From NCBI RefSeq assembly GCF_004786035.1, contig NZ_CP035088.1:1896001-1960000 (forward strand): DNA of 64,000 nucleotides, given 5' to 3'. A program made the position numbers and the translations under genes. This document shows positions 18,877-27,657 of the stretch, one piece after another (the first letter of the stretch is position 1; each line of letters opens with the position of its first letter). Origin of the DNA: Pseudomonas viciae (GTDB lineage Bacteria; Pseudomonadota; Gammaproteobacteria; Pseudomonadales; Pseudomonadaceae). The notes below the pieces were generated by a model that made no database searches, had not been told where the DNA came from, and saw only the letters and a list, made by a program, of their open reading frames with translations.

Positions 18877-19533
18877 ATGGAGCCTGAGTTTTGGCACAAG
18901 CGCTGGTCATCGAACCAGATTGGCTTTCATTTGCCGGAGGTGAACCCCTATCTGCAACGTTTCTGGTCGCAACTGGGGGTAGAGCAGGGCAGTCGGGTGC
19001 TGGTGCCCCTGTGCGGGAAAACGCTCGACCTTTTGTGGCTCGCCCAGCAGGGGTATTCGGTACTGGGGGTGGAGCTGTCGGAAAAAGCCGCCGCGGATTT
19101 CTTCCTTGAGCATCAGCTTGAGCCGAGCGTGAGTGAAGAGGGCGCGTTCAAGGTGTTTCGTGCCGGGGATATCGAAATCCGTTGCGGTGATTTTTTTGCC
19201 TTGGATGCTGCGGATGTGGCCGATTGCGCGGCGTTGTATGACCGTGCTGCGTTGATCGCCTTGCCTGGGGCGATGCGGGAGCGGTATGCGGCCCATTTGC
19301 AGAAGATCTTGCCGGAGTGCGTTGGGTTGTTGATTACCCTGGATTACAACCAGGATGAAATGCCCGGCCCGCCTTTCTCCGTAGGGGATGATGAAGTGCA
19401 ACGGTTGCTGGGTGGCGGCTGGCGGCTGGAGGTCTTGCAGGAGCAGGATGTGCTGGGGGAAAGCTGGAAGTTCTTGCAGGCTGGGGTGAAGAGGCTGGAG
19501 GAGCGGGTGTATCGGGTTTCCAGGCGCACCTAA
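18877..19533 (+). CDS. tpm: Thiopurine S-methyltransferase
   Basis: SAM-dependent methyltransferase; in pseudomonads Tpm methylates selenium and tellurium oxyanions and thiopurines. The 218-residue product begins [18 protein letters not shown], diagnostic for the bacterial TPMT family, followed by [16 protein letters not shown] and GVELSEKA (SAM binding) near residues 45-75 and a conserved [10 protein letters not shown] near 124. ATG 18877 follows TTTTGGAG; an upstream TTG at 18853 is less likely. It converges on htpX. Confidence 0.94.
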   Translation: MEPEFWHKRWSSNQIGFHLPEVNPYLQRFWSQLGVEQGSRVLVPLCGKTLDLLWLAQQGYSVLGVELSEKAAADFFLEHQLEPSVSEEGAFKVFRAGDIEIRCGDFFALDAADVADCAALYDRAALIALPGAMRERYAAHLQKILPECVGLLITLDYNQDEMPGPPFSVGDDEVQRLLGGGWRLEVLQEQDVLGESWKFLQAGVKRLEERVYRVSRRT

Positions 19534-19543
19534 ACCAGCAGAC

Positions 19544-19571
19544 AAAAAAAGCCCGCATCTCTGCGGGCTTC
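19544..19571. terminator. Terminator between tpm and htpX
   Basis: AAAAAAAGCCCGCA, TCTC, TGCGGGCTT. The long run lies on the side that gives a U tract to leftward transcription, so it chiefly serves htpX, while also standing 11 bases after the tpm stop. Confidence 0.88.
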
Positions 19572-19589
19572 CTATGATGCTCGAACCTG

Positions 19590-20477
19590 TCAGCCGCGAC
19601 GACGCAGTGCGTCGATACGCTCTTCCAGGGGCGGGTGGCTCATGAACATGCGTGCCAGGCCCTGCTTGATGCCACCGTTGATGCCAAAGGCATTCAAGGT
19701 ATCGGGCATGTGAACAGGCAAACCCTGCTCGGCACGCAGGCGTTGCAGTGCGCCGATCATGGCGCTGGTGCCAGCCAGGCGTGCGCCGGCTTCGTCGGCG
19801 CGGAACTCGCGTTTGCGCGAGAACCACATGACGATGGCGCTGGCGAGGATGCCCAGTACCAGTTCGGCAAAAATGGTTGCCACGTAGTAGGCGATACCCT
19901 GGCCTTCTTCATTCTTGAAGATCACCTTGTCGACGAAATTGCCGATGATGCGGGCAAAGAACATCACGAAGGTGTTCACCACGCCCTGGATCAACGCCAA
20001 GGTCACCATGTCGCCGTTGGCAACGTGGCCGATCTCGTGGGCCAGCACGGCCTTGACTTCATCGCGTGAAAACCGCTCGAGCAAACCCTGGCTGACCGCG
20101 ACCAATGCGTCATTCTTGTTCCAGCCGGTGGCAAAGGCGTTAGCCTCGTAGGCCGGGAAAATCCCGACTTCCGGCATCTTGATACCGGCTTCGCGAGACA
20201 ACTGCTCGACGGTTTGCAGCAGCCATTGTTCGTGGTGAGTGCGCGGCTGGCTGATGATCTGGGTGCTGGTGCTCATCTTCGCCATCCACTTGGAGATGAA
20301 CAGCGAGAACAGGGAACCGGCGAAACCGAACACCGCACAGAAGATCAGCAGCTGATTGAGGTTGAGGTCAACCCCGTTGGCCGCCATGAACCCGTTGAAG
20401 CCAAAAAGGCTCAAGGTGATGCTGGCAATCAGCACGACCGCCAGGTTAGTGGCCAAAAACAGCAGGATGCGCATCAT
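19590..20477 (-). CDS. htpX: Membrane protease HtpX
   Basis: Inner-membrane zinc metalloprotease that degrades misfolded membrane proteins. The 295-residue product has two N-terminal transmembrane segments (about 5-25 and 40-62), the catalytic HEIGH at 147-151, two further hydrophobic segments near 160-215, and [11 protein letters not shown] carrying the third zinc ligand. CATGAGGAGATTT precedes the start. The family is heat-shock or envelope-stress induced, but I could not identify a convincing sigma-32 site in the 300 bases upstream. Confidence 0.97.
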   Translation of the reverse strand: MMRILLFLATNLAVVLIASITLSLFGFNGFMAANGVDLNLNQLLIFCAVFGFAGSLFSLFISKWMAKMSTSTQIISQPRTHHEQWLLQTVEQLSREAGIKMPEVGIFPAYEANAFATGWNKNDALVAVSQGLLERFSRDEVKAVLAHEIGHVANGDMVTLALIQGVVNTFVMFFARIIGNFVDKVIFKNEEGQGIAYYVATIFAELVLGILASAIVMWFSRKREFRADEAGARLAGTSAMIGALQRLRAEQGLPVHMPDTLNAFGINGGIKQGLARMFMSHPPLEERIDALRRRG

Positions 20478-20779
20478 GGTGGTGGAAATCTCCTCATGCT
20501 AAAGATGTAGCGTTATGCGGGGTATATAAGGTGCTGCCGCAGGCTATTCAACTCGCCGACTATTTCAAACTGTGTCCTACAGACGTCCCAAATGATTGAA
20601 AGACTTTTCTGAAAGTGTCCGGGGAAAAGAAATATGGCGCCGATCTCCCGTGAACGTTGGGCCGGGAGGCCCGCTAGCTGCTCAGCCCCTAGTGTAGAAG
20701 GCTTGCCGGAACCGGCGCAGCGGATATGTTGCTGAATCAAACAGCGTGCGAGGCGAGGGCTCCTCGCACGCGGTCCGGC
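20478..20779. other. Intergenic region alaA-htpX, no gene seen
   Basis: 302 bases between two leftward genes. It should contain the htpX promoter. TATATA lies at 20522-20527 about 45 bases before the start, but without a good -35. GCGAGG...CTCGC around 20748-20770 could form a short hairpin after alaA. Confidence 0.4.
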
Positions 20780-21991
20780 TTATTGGCGGTAGGACTTGAG
20801 GAAGTTGCCGATCCGGCCGATGGCCTGGTCGAGGTCATCGACCCGCGGCAGGGTCACGACGCGGAAGTGATCCGGCCACGGCCAGTTGAACGCGGTGCCC
20901 TGGACCACCAGCAGCTTCTCGGACAGCAGCAGGTCGAGGACGAATTTTTCATCGTTGTGGATCGGGCAGACCTTCGGGTCGATCCGTGGGAAGGCATACA
21001 GCGCCCCCATCGGCTTGACGCAGCTGACGCCGGGAATGTCGTTGAGCAGTTCCCAGGTACGATTGCGTTGTTCCAACAGACGGCCCTGGGGCAGGACCAG
21101 GTCGTTGATGCTCTGGTAGCCGCCTAGCGCTGTCTGGATCGCGTGCTGGCTCGGCACGTTGGCACACAGGCGCATGTTGGCCAGCATGTCGATGCCTTCG
21201 ATATAGCTCTGGGCGTGATGCTTGGGGCCGGTAATGACGATCCAGCCGGAGCGGAAGCCCGCGACCCGATAGGATTTGGACAGGCCGTTGAAGGTCAGGC
21301 ACAGCAGGTCCGGCGCCAGGGAGGCGGTGCAGATGTGCACGGCATCGTCGTAGAGGATCTTGTCGTAGATCTCGTCGGAAAACACCACCAGGTTGTGCTG
21401 GCGGGCCAATTCCAGCATGCCCAGCAGCACTTCCCTGGAATACACCGCGCCGGTCGGGTTGTTCGGGTTGATGATCACCAGCGCCTTGGTATTGGGCGTG
21501 ATCTTGGCCTTGATGTCCGCCAGGTCAGGGAACCAGTTGGCCTGCTCGTCGCACAGGTAATGCACCGGGTTGCCGCCGGACAGGCTCACGGCGGCGGTCC
21601 ACAATGGATAATCCGGCGCCGGCACCAGCACTTCATCGCCGTTGTTGAGCAGGGCCTGCATCGACATCACGATCAGCTCGGATACGCCGTTGCCCAGGTA
21701 GATGTCTTCGATGCCGACACCTTCGACCTGCTTCTGCTGGTAGTACTGCATCACGGCCTTGCGGGCGCTGAACAGGCCCTTGGAGTCGCTGTAGCCCTGG
21801 GCGGTCGGCAGGTTGCGGATGACGTCCTGGAGAATTTCATCGGGCGCTTCGAAACCAAAGGGTGCCGGGTTGCCGATGTTCAGCTTGAGGATGCGATGGC
21901 CTTCCTCTTCCAGGCGTTTGGCGTGCTTGAGCACCGGGCCGCGAATGTCGTAGCAGACGTTGGCGAGCTTGTTCGATTTGCTGACCTGCAT
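20780..21991 (-). CDS. alaA: Alanine-synthesising aminotransferase AlaA
   Basis: PLP-dependent class I aminotransferase that makes alanine from pyruvate and glutamate. From ATG 21991 the product is 403 aa, starting MQVSKSNKLANVCYDIRGP, matching AlaA length. It has NIGNPAPFGF, the cofactor-binding INPNNPTGAV near residue 175, FSDEIYDKI near 208, and the PLP lysine in NGLSKSYRVAGFRSGW. The frame stays open for about 400 bases 5' of this start but that part has no family similarity. It is divergent from msrB across 220 bases. Confidence 0.93.
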   Translation of the reverse strand: MQVSKSNKLANVCYDIRGPVLKHAKRLEEEGHRILKLNIGNPAPFGFEAPDEILQDVIRNLPTAQGYSDSKGLFSARKAVMQYYQQKQVEGVGIEDIYLGNGVSELIVMSMQALLNNGDEVLVPAPDYPLWTAAVSLSGGNPVHYLCDEQANWFPDLADIKAKITPNTKALVIINPNNPTGAVYSREVLLGMLELARQHNLVVFSDEIYDKILYDDAVHICTASLAPDLLCLTFNGLSKSYRVAGFRSGWIVITGPKHHAQSYIEGIDMLANMRLCANVPSQHAIQTALGGYQSINDLVLPQGRLLEQRNRTWELLNDIPGVSCVKPMGALYAFPRIDPKVCPIHNDEKFVLDLLLSEKLLVVQGTAFNWPWPDHFRVVTLPRVDDLDQAIGRIGNFLKSYRQ

Positions 21992-22211
21992 GGCGATGTG
22001 TTCCCGAAAATGAACGATCCAGGCGGCGTATGAACTACCGTACTGGGGATCCTGCGTCTGTGCCCAGGCCTGACGCGGTACATGCGTCACAATCCGTTTG
22101 AATGCGCATGACGTGACTGCCAGACTGGCGCCTGACGAGGCGCAATCATACGTGCCGCCCGATCTGCGGAAAAGCGTCGGATCGGGCTTTTTCAATTGCC
22201 GAGGTAGGACG

Positions 22212-22607
22212 ATGGAAAAGTTGCAGAAAACCCTTGAAGAATGGCGCGCCATGCTCGACCCGGAGCAGTACAACGTCTGTCGGCTGAAGGGCACCGAACG
22301 GCCATTCTCCGGTAAATACAACGACACCAAGACCGACGGCGTGTACCACTGCATCTGCTGCAACGAGCCGCTGTTCGATTCGCGGACCAAATTCGATTCC
22401 GGCTGTGGCTGGCCGAGTTTCTACGCGCCGATCGAAGGCAGTGCGGTGGTGGAAGTGCGCGATGTCAGCCACGGCATGATCCGCACCGAAGTGGTCTGCG
22501 CCCAATGCGACGCCCACTTGGGCCATGTTTTCCCCGATGGACCGCCGCCTACCGGCCTGCGCTACTGCATCAACTCGGTGTGCCTGGATCTCGTGCCCCG
22601 CGATTGA
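22212..22607 (+). CDS. msrB: Peptide methionine-R-sulfoxide reductase MsrB
   Basis: Repairs R-methionine sulfoxide in proteins, using thioredoxin. The 131-residue product has the zinc-binding CxxC pairs (CICC near residue 46 and CAQC near 95), the conserved [19 protein letters not shown], and the catalytic cysteine in [14 protein letters not shown] 22212 has GAGGTAGGA upstream. It begins the redox-repair group msrB, gpx, ospR. A 14-bp hairpin and a separate operator-bearing promoter lie between it and gpx. Confidence 0.96.
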   Translation: MEKLQKTLEEWRAMLDPEQYNVCRLKGTERPFSGKYNDTKTDGVYHCICCNEPLFDSRTKFDSGCGWPSFYAPIEGSAVVEVRDVSHGMIRTEVVCAQCDAHLGHVFPDGPPPTGLRYCINSVCLDLVPRD

Positions 22608-22610
22608 GTC

Positions 22611-22642
22611 CTGTGGCGAGGGGATAAATCCCCTCGCCACAG
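22611..22642. repeat. Short perfect inverted repeat after msrB
   Basis: CTGTGGCGAGGGGA-TAAA-TCCCCTCGCCACAG, 14-bp arms, starting 3 bases after the msrB stop. It resembles the smaller GTGGCGAGGGA repeat family also seen at 36846 and 52079. Lacking a T tract, it is a poor classical terminator. Confidence 0.85.
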
Positions 22643-22687
22643 GTTGTGTTCGTCTAAGGATCATCGGTGCAATTGCTGCGGCTTCGA

Positions 22688-22725
22688 GCAATTAAATTGC
22701 ACACAATTGAATCGTTCGCTATCTT
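22688..22725 (+). promoter_or_regulatory. Promoter and candidate OspR operator of gpx-ospR
   Basis: GCAATT-A-AATTGC (22688-22700) is a perfect palindrome, followed by a CAATTG repeat at 22704-22709 and preceded by GCAATTGC at 22669-22676. It overlaps a -35-like TTGCAC (22698-22703), 16 bases from a -10-like TATCTT (22720-22725). The gpx start is 34 bases further. A repressor there would block polymerase; assignment to OspR is inferred from position. Confidence 0.6.
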
Positions 22726-22758
22726 CAGCGTCCTCTTCTTTCCATCTGGAGCCTTGCC

Positions 22759-23240
<482 letters not shown>

Positions 23241-23244
<4 letters not shown>

Positions 23245-23702
23245 ATGATATGTCAGTCGATTCGCTGAAGCTCGACAACCAGTTGTGCTTCAAGCTGTAC
23301 GCTGCATCCCGGGCGGTGATCCGTGGCTACAAGCCGATGTTGGATCAGCTTGGCCTGACCTATCCGCAATACCTGGCAATGCTGGTGCTGTGGGAGTGGC
23401 AGGAAAGCGCCCCGCAGCAACCTACGGTCAAGGCCCTGGGTGAGCGGTTGTCGCTGGATTCCGGCACGTTGACGCCGCTGCTCAAGCGCCTGGAACAACT
23501 GGACCTCGTCCAGCGTCAGCGTTCGGCCCACGACGAGCGGGAGGTACATTTGAGTCTGTCCCAGGCAGGTCGGGCCTTGCGCGAGCAGGTTGGCCCGCTC
23601 AAGGCGCGCCTGTTGTGCGACAGCGGGATTGATCTGGACCGTCTGGGGAGTTTGCGAGACGGTCTCGATCATCTGCTGGGACAGATCAAAGCGCTGACGT
23701 AG
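23241..23702 (+). CDS. ospR: Redox-sensing MarR regulator OspR
   Basis: MarR/OhrR-type repressor; in P. aeruginosa OspR controls the adjacent glutathione peroxidase gene and affects pigment and quorum-sensing output. The 153-residue product has C16 in DNQLCFKLY and C126 in RLLCDSG. They are 110 residues apart, the same spacing I recall for the two redox cysteines of P. aeruginosa OspR. The winged helix includes LDSGTLTPLLKRLEQLDLV and HDEREV. Start ATG 23241 sits inside the gpx stop. Its 3' end overlaps the convergent sagS by 17 bases. Confidence 0.9.
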
Positions 23703-26007
23703 TGGGTATCCACTGGTCCAGCAGCGCCGCCAGTTCTTCTCGGCGGAATGGCTTGGACAAGTAATCACTCATGCCGGCAACCCGGCAGCGCTCGCGTTCC
23801 TCGGGCATGGCGTTGGCCGTCAGCGCGACAATCGGCAGATCCGACCAACGCCCGCTGCGACGAATCTGCCGGCTGGCTTCGTAGCCGTCCATCACTGGCA
23901 TGTTGCAGTCCATCAACACCAAGTCGAAAACCCGCTGTTCGAGCTGATCCAGGGCCTCGACGCCGTGGGCCGCGACCGTGACTTCGCAGCCCAGTTTTAA
24001 CAGCATGCCCTTGGCCACCAGTTGGTTGACTGGATTGTCCTCCACCAGCAACACCCGACCGCGCTTGGACGGTGCCAGGGCTTCGATCTGTGCGTCATTG
24101 ATGGTGGTCGCCTCGCTTTGCAGGGCGCGCCGCAAAATCTGATACAGCGCATGGCGCGCCAGCGGCCGAGCCTGTTGTATCAGGGGGACGAGGGCGGCGG
24201 CTTCTTCGCCGGGCATGAAACTGCCGTAAGCGGTTACCAGCAGGATCGGGGCGTCGAAGGTTGGCCGCAGTTGGAACAGGCATTCCGGGCAATCAGTGAT
24301 CAGGACATCAGGCTTGAGCCCCAGCAGGCTGTCATCCACGGAGCGTCGTGAGTAATCCAGCCCCCAGCCTGGCAGCAACATGCCCAGTAACTCGGCCAGG
24401 CCGCTGCTACCGGCGGTAATGGCGACGACGTTGCCGTGCAGGGATTCAATGGGGGGCGCAGGGGTATGGCAGGGCAGGGGCAGGTCTGCGCAGAATTGAC
24501 TGCCAAAACCGGCTTCGGAACTGATCGTCAATCGACCCTGCATGGCTTCGCAGAGGTTGTAGGTCAGTGCCAGACCCAGCCCGGTGCCACCAAACTGGCG
24601 GGTAATACCGGCGCCGGCCTGGGTGAACGGCTGCAAGATTTTCGCTTGATCCTCCTGGGGAATACCAATGCCCGTATCACAGACCTCAATGCGCACGCCG
24701 CCTTCGTAGTGGCTCAATTTCACATCGACCCGGCCGAAGCGCGTGAACTTCAGGGCGTTGGACAACAGGTTGCTGACGATCTGGCGCACCCGGGTCGGAT
24801 CGCCCAGTACCTGCGCCGGGAACCGCGGGTCGATCAGGCAGGCCAGCTCGACACTGGGCGCGGCGTTCTGGGAAAGCAGGTTGGCGGTGTCCTCCACCAG
24901 CGAGCCGAGGTCGAACGGGATGCGTTCGAGTTCCAGTTGACCGGCGTCGAATTTCGACAGGTCGAGAATGTCGTTGAGCAGTTCGACCAAGACCTTGCCC
25001 GAGTCATGGGCAATCGATAGCTGCTGCTGTTGTTCAGCGGTCAGGGGGCCATCCAGGGACAGTGCGATCATCCCCAGCAAACCGTTGAGTGGCGTGCGGA
25101 TCTCATGGCTCATGTTGGCCAGGAACGCAGAGCGGGCTTCGGCCATGTCCAGGGCCGTGCGTCGGGCCACCTCCAGTTCTTCGTTGGATTGGCTGAGGCG
25201 GGCGTTGATTGCCTTGAGTTCGGCGGTGCGTGCCGAGACGATGTTTTCCAGTTGCGCCAGGTATTCAGTGAGACGATTTTCGGCCGTGCGCCGCTGCTGG
25301 ATTTCGGTGGTGATATTTTCGAACTGCTGGTTGGCGACCGACACCAGTACACCGATTTCATCGGACTGATGGCCGGAAGGGCATTCCAGGCGGTTCTGTT
25401 CACTGCTGCTCGGGTCGCGACTGCTCAACTCGCGGATGACCCGTACCAGCGGCTTGGTCAGCATCACGTAGAACAGCGCCAGCAGAATACCGGTCAGGAT
25501 CAGGCTGCGGGCAAAGCCGTTGAGCAACGTGACCTCGGCGCGCCGCAGGAAGCGGCTGCCGAACGCGTAGGTGTCGACCTCCAGTCGCAGCACACCGAGG
25601 GATTCGGCGGGCAGGTGGTCCAGGTAGAGGCGGTCCTCGAACTGACGCTGGGCGCCGAACAACGAATCGCTGATGAACCGGTAACTGCTTTGCAGTTCGG
25701 GCCGTTTGACGCTGGCCAGTACGGTATTGTTGTTGTCGATCAGCTCTGCACCGATGATCGCCGGTGAACGCAGCAGGCCCATGGACAGCTCCTGGGCGAG
25801 TTCGGCGTCAATGTTGTAGGCGATGCGCGAGGCCGGGTTGTGGCTGATTTCCAGCAACGAGAGGATTTCACGGTTGATCGAAGCGTCTTCGCTGGCATAA
25901 TCGATGCCGATCTGCATCAGGCTGAGCAACGTGCCCAGCACGAAACCCACCAGGACGGTCAGTCTGGCCTGTTTATAGGACAGCCGTTGGGTGAATCTGA
26001 TGTCCAT
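23686..26007 (-). CDS. sagS: Hybrid sensor histidine kinase SagS
   Basis: Membrane hybrid sensor; P. aeruginosa SagS controls attachment, biofilm commitment and tolerance, and feeds the HptB pathway. About 773 aa: transmembrane helix near 15-35, periplasmic sensor region to about 175, second helix near 180-200, HAMP-like and coiled-coil linker, HisKA with NMSHEIRTPLNG near 300, ATPase domain with DTGIGIP and GGTGLGLAL, and a C-terminal receiver with LVLMDCNMPVMDGY. No HPt domain is present, so the phosphoryl group must go to a separate protein. ATG 26007 or 26022 could be the start. The position beside ospR matches the P. aeruginosa order. Confidence 0.92.
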   Translation of the reverse strand: MDIRFTQRLSYKQARLTVLVGFVLGTLLSLMQIGIDYASEDASINREILSLLEISHNPASRIAYNIDAELAQELSMGLLRSPAIIGAELIDNNNTVLASVKRPELQSSYRFISDSLFGAQRQFEDRLYLDHLPAESLGVLRLEVDTYAFGSRFLRRAEVTLLNGFARSLILTGILLALFYVMLTKPLVRVIRELSSRDPSSSEQNRLECPSGHQSDEIGVLVSVANQQFENITTEIQQRRTAENRLTEYLAQLENIVSARTAELKAINARLSQSNEELEVARRTALDMAEARSAFLANMSHEIRTPLNGLLGMIALSLDGPLTAEQQQQLSIAHDSGKVLVELLNDILDLSKFDAGQLELERIPFDLGSLVEDTANLLSQNAAPSVELACLIDPRFPAQVLGDPTRVRQIVSNLLSNALKFTRFGRVDVKLSHYEGGVRIEVCDTGIGIPQEDQAKILQPFTQAGAGITRQFGGTGLGLALTYNLCEAMQGRLTISSEAGFGSQFCADLPLPCHTPAPPIESLHGNVVAITAGSSGLAELLGMLLPGWGLDYSRRSVDDSLLGLKPDVLITDCPECLFQLRPTFDAPILLVTAYGSFMPGEEAAALVPLIQQARPLARHALYQILRRALQSEATTINDAQIEALAPSKRGRVLLVEDNPVNQLVAKGMLLKLGCEVTVAAHGVEALDQLEQRVFDLVLMDCNMPVMDGYEASRQIRRSGRWSDLPIVALTANAMPEERERCRVAGMSDYLSKPFRREELAALLDQWIPTTSAL

Positions 26008-26170
26008 TGAGTGATGAACCACTTACGTTTCCCTTCGCCGGTCAAGCATAGCTGATCATCTCTGAATACCGGAGTAACCGGTTTGTGTCGTGTGGGGTAG
26101 ACCCGCCATTGAATACGGCGTTTCGTTGCCGTTGCGCCATCATTACTGTGAACCTGCACGAGGAGAAGAC

Positions 26171-27061
26171 GTGGACTCGCGATTGAATGCTTTTCTTGAG
26201 CGTGCCGATGCGGTGCTGGCCAGGATCGAGCCGCTGTTGCCTGCTCCCCGGCCCAACATTGATTGGACCCAGACCCTGGCCGCCCGCTGGCAACGTGACG
26301 GGCGCAGCGGCTACCTGCTGCCGCTTCAGGTCAGCCTCGACATGCGCCTGTCGGACCTGATCGGCGTCGACCGCCAAGTTGAACAGTTGGGTCGCAATAC
26401 CCGGCAGTTCATCGATGGCATGCCCGCCAACCATGCCTTGCTTTGGGGCTCGCGTGGCACTGGCAAGTCGTCCCTGGTGCGCGCCTTGCTGGCCGAGCAT
26501 GCCCAGGATGGCCTGCGGTTGATCGAGATCGAGCGCGATCACCTGGCCGATCTGCCCCGGGTGGTCGAGCAGGTGGCAAAACTGCCGCAGCGCTTCGTGT
26601 TGTTCTGCGACGACTTGTCGTTCGAGTCTGGCGAAGGCGATTACCGCGTGCTTAAAAGCGTGTTGGACGGTTCCCTCGAGCAGGCGCCGGACAACGTGCT
26701 GTTGTATGCCACGTCCAACCGCCGACACCTGGTGCCGGAAAAGGAAAGCGACAACGAGAACTGGAAACGTGTGGACGGTGAACTTCACCCCAGCGAAGCG
26801 GTGGAGGACAAGATCGCGTTGTCCGACCGGTTCGGGTTGTGGTTGTCGTTTTATCCGTTTACCCAGGAGCATTTCCTCAACGTGGTAGAGCACTGGATCG
26901 GCGAGCTGGCGGCCAAGGCCGGGCTGGCCTGGCAGCGCGACGAAGCGCTGGACGTGCTGGCGGTGCGCTGGGCCACCGGTCGTGGCAACCGCAACGGACG
27001 TTGCGCTTATCAGTTTGCCCGTTATTGGGTGGGCCTGAAACTGCTGGAGCACAAGGCATGA
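26171..27061 (+). CDS. DUF815-family AAA-type ATPase
   Basis: A 296-residue ATP-binding protein of unknown function. It has Walker A in LLWGSRGTGKSSLV near residue 97, Walker B in FVLFCDDLSFE near 152, a sensor-type LLYATSNRRHL near 188 and an arginine-containing C-terminal part, GRGNRNGRCAYQFA. GTG 26171 is chosen because AGGAGA lies 5-10 bases upstream and the family begins near here. Its stop overlaps the next gene's ATG as ATGA, so it is coupled to the free-methionine-sulfoxide reductase. Confidence 0.85.
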   Translation: MDSRLNAFLERADAVLARIEPLLPAPRPNIDWTQTLAARWQRDGRSGYLLPLQVSLDMRLSDLIGVDRQVEQLGRNTRQFIDGMPANHALLWGSRGTGKSSLVRALLAEHAQDGLRLIEIERDHLADLPRVVEQVAKLPQRFVLFCDDLSFESGEGDYRVLKSVLDGSLEQAPDNVLLYATSNRRHLVPEKESDNENWKRVDGELHPSEAVEDKIALSDRFGLWLSFYPFTQEHFLNVVEHWIGELAAKAGLAWQRDEALDVLAVRWATGRGNRNGRCAYQFARYWVGLKLLEHKA

Positions 27062-27540
27062 TCGATTTGAAAAACACCGGCGAAGGCCTCGACGGCTACC
27101 GCTTGTTATCGGCACAGCTTGAGTCCTTGCTGGCGGATGAGCGTGATTTCATCGCCAACGCCGCGCAGTTCTCGGCCTTCCTGTTCAGTCAGCTGGACGA
27201 CCTGAACTGGGCCGGTTTTTACCTCAATCGCAACGAAGAACTGGTGCTGGGACCCTTCCAGGGCCAGATCGCCTGCGTGCGGATTCCCTTCGGTCGCGGT
27301 GTGTGCGGCACGGCTGCGGCAACCGGCCAGACCCAGCGCGTCGAAGACGTCCATGCCTTCGCCGGCCACATCGCCTGCGACAGCGCGTCGAACAGCGAGT
27401 TGGTGGTACCGCTGGTCAAGGACGGGCGCCTGATTGGCGTGCTCGACCTGGACAGTCCGAAACTGGCGCGTTTTACCGAACATGATCAGGTCGGTATTGA
27501 AGCATTGGCCACGATTTTCCTGCGCTTGACTGATTGTTGA
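27058..27540 (+). CDS. msrC: Free methionine-(R)-sulfoxide reductase (GAF domain)
   Basis: Reduces free L-methionine-R-sulfoxide, complementing the protein-repair enzyme MsrB encoded upstream. The 160-residue GAF-domain protein has C73 (IACVRIP), C83 (GRGVCGTAA) and C107 (HIACDSASNSELVVP), with spacings of 10 and 24, the same as the three reactive cysteines of the E. coli enzyme. The start codon overlaps the stop of the DUF815 gene. The neighbouring redox genes support the assignment. Confidence 0.93.
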   Translation: MIDLKNTGEGLDGYRLLSAQLESLLADERDFIANAAQFSAFLFSQLDDLNWAGFYLNRNEELVLGPFQGQIACVRIPFGRGVCGTAAATGQTQRVEDVHAFAGHIACDSASNSELVVPLVKDGRLIGVLDLDSPKLARFTEHDQVGIEALATIFLRLTDC

Positions 27541-27546
27541 CCGGCT

Positions 27547-27655
27547 TTGTGCAGGAGCTGGCGCAGCCTGCGATCCTTTGATCTTTCGCTGGAGATTCAA
27601 GCGTCAGGGGAAAGATCGCAGCCTCGCTTCGCTCGGCAGCGCCTACAGGGATAGC
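27547..27655. repeat. Inverted repeat of a second family (GGAGCTG...GATCGCAGCCT)
   Basis: TGCAGGAGCTGGCGCAGCCTGCGATC at the left and GATCGCAGCC...GCAGCGCCTACAGG at the right form an imperfect long hairpin between convergent genes. It is not related in sequence to the TGTGGGAGC family. Confidence 0.7.
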
Positions 27656-27657
27656 TT

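Noticed and set aside
20478..20779. A sigma-32 heat-shock promoter for htpX
   Set aside because: CCCCGCAT occurs near the start, but the nearest TTGAA is about 23 bases away, outside the usual 11-16 spacing.
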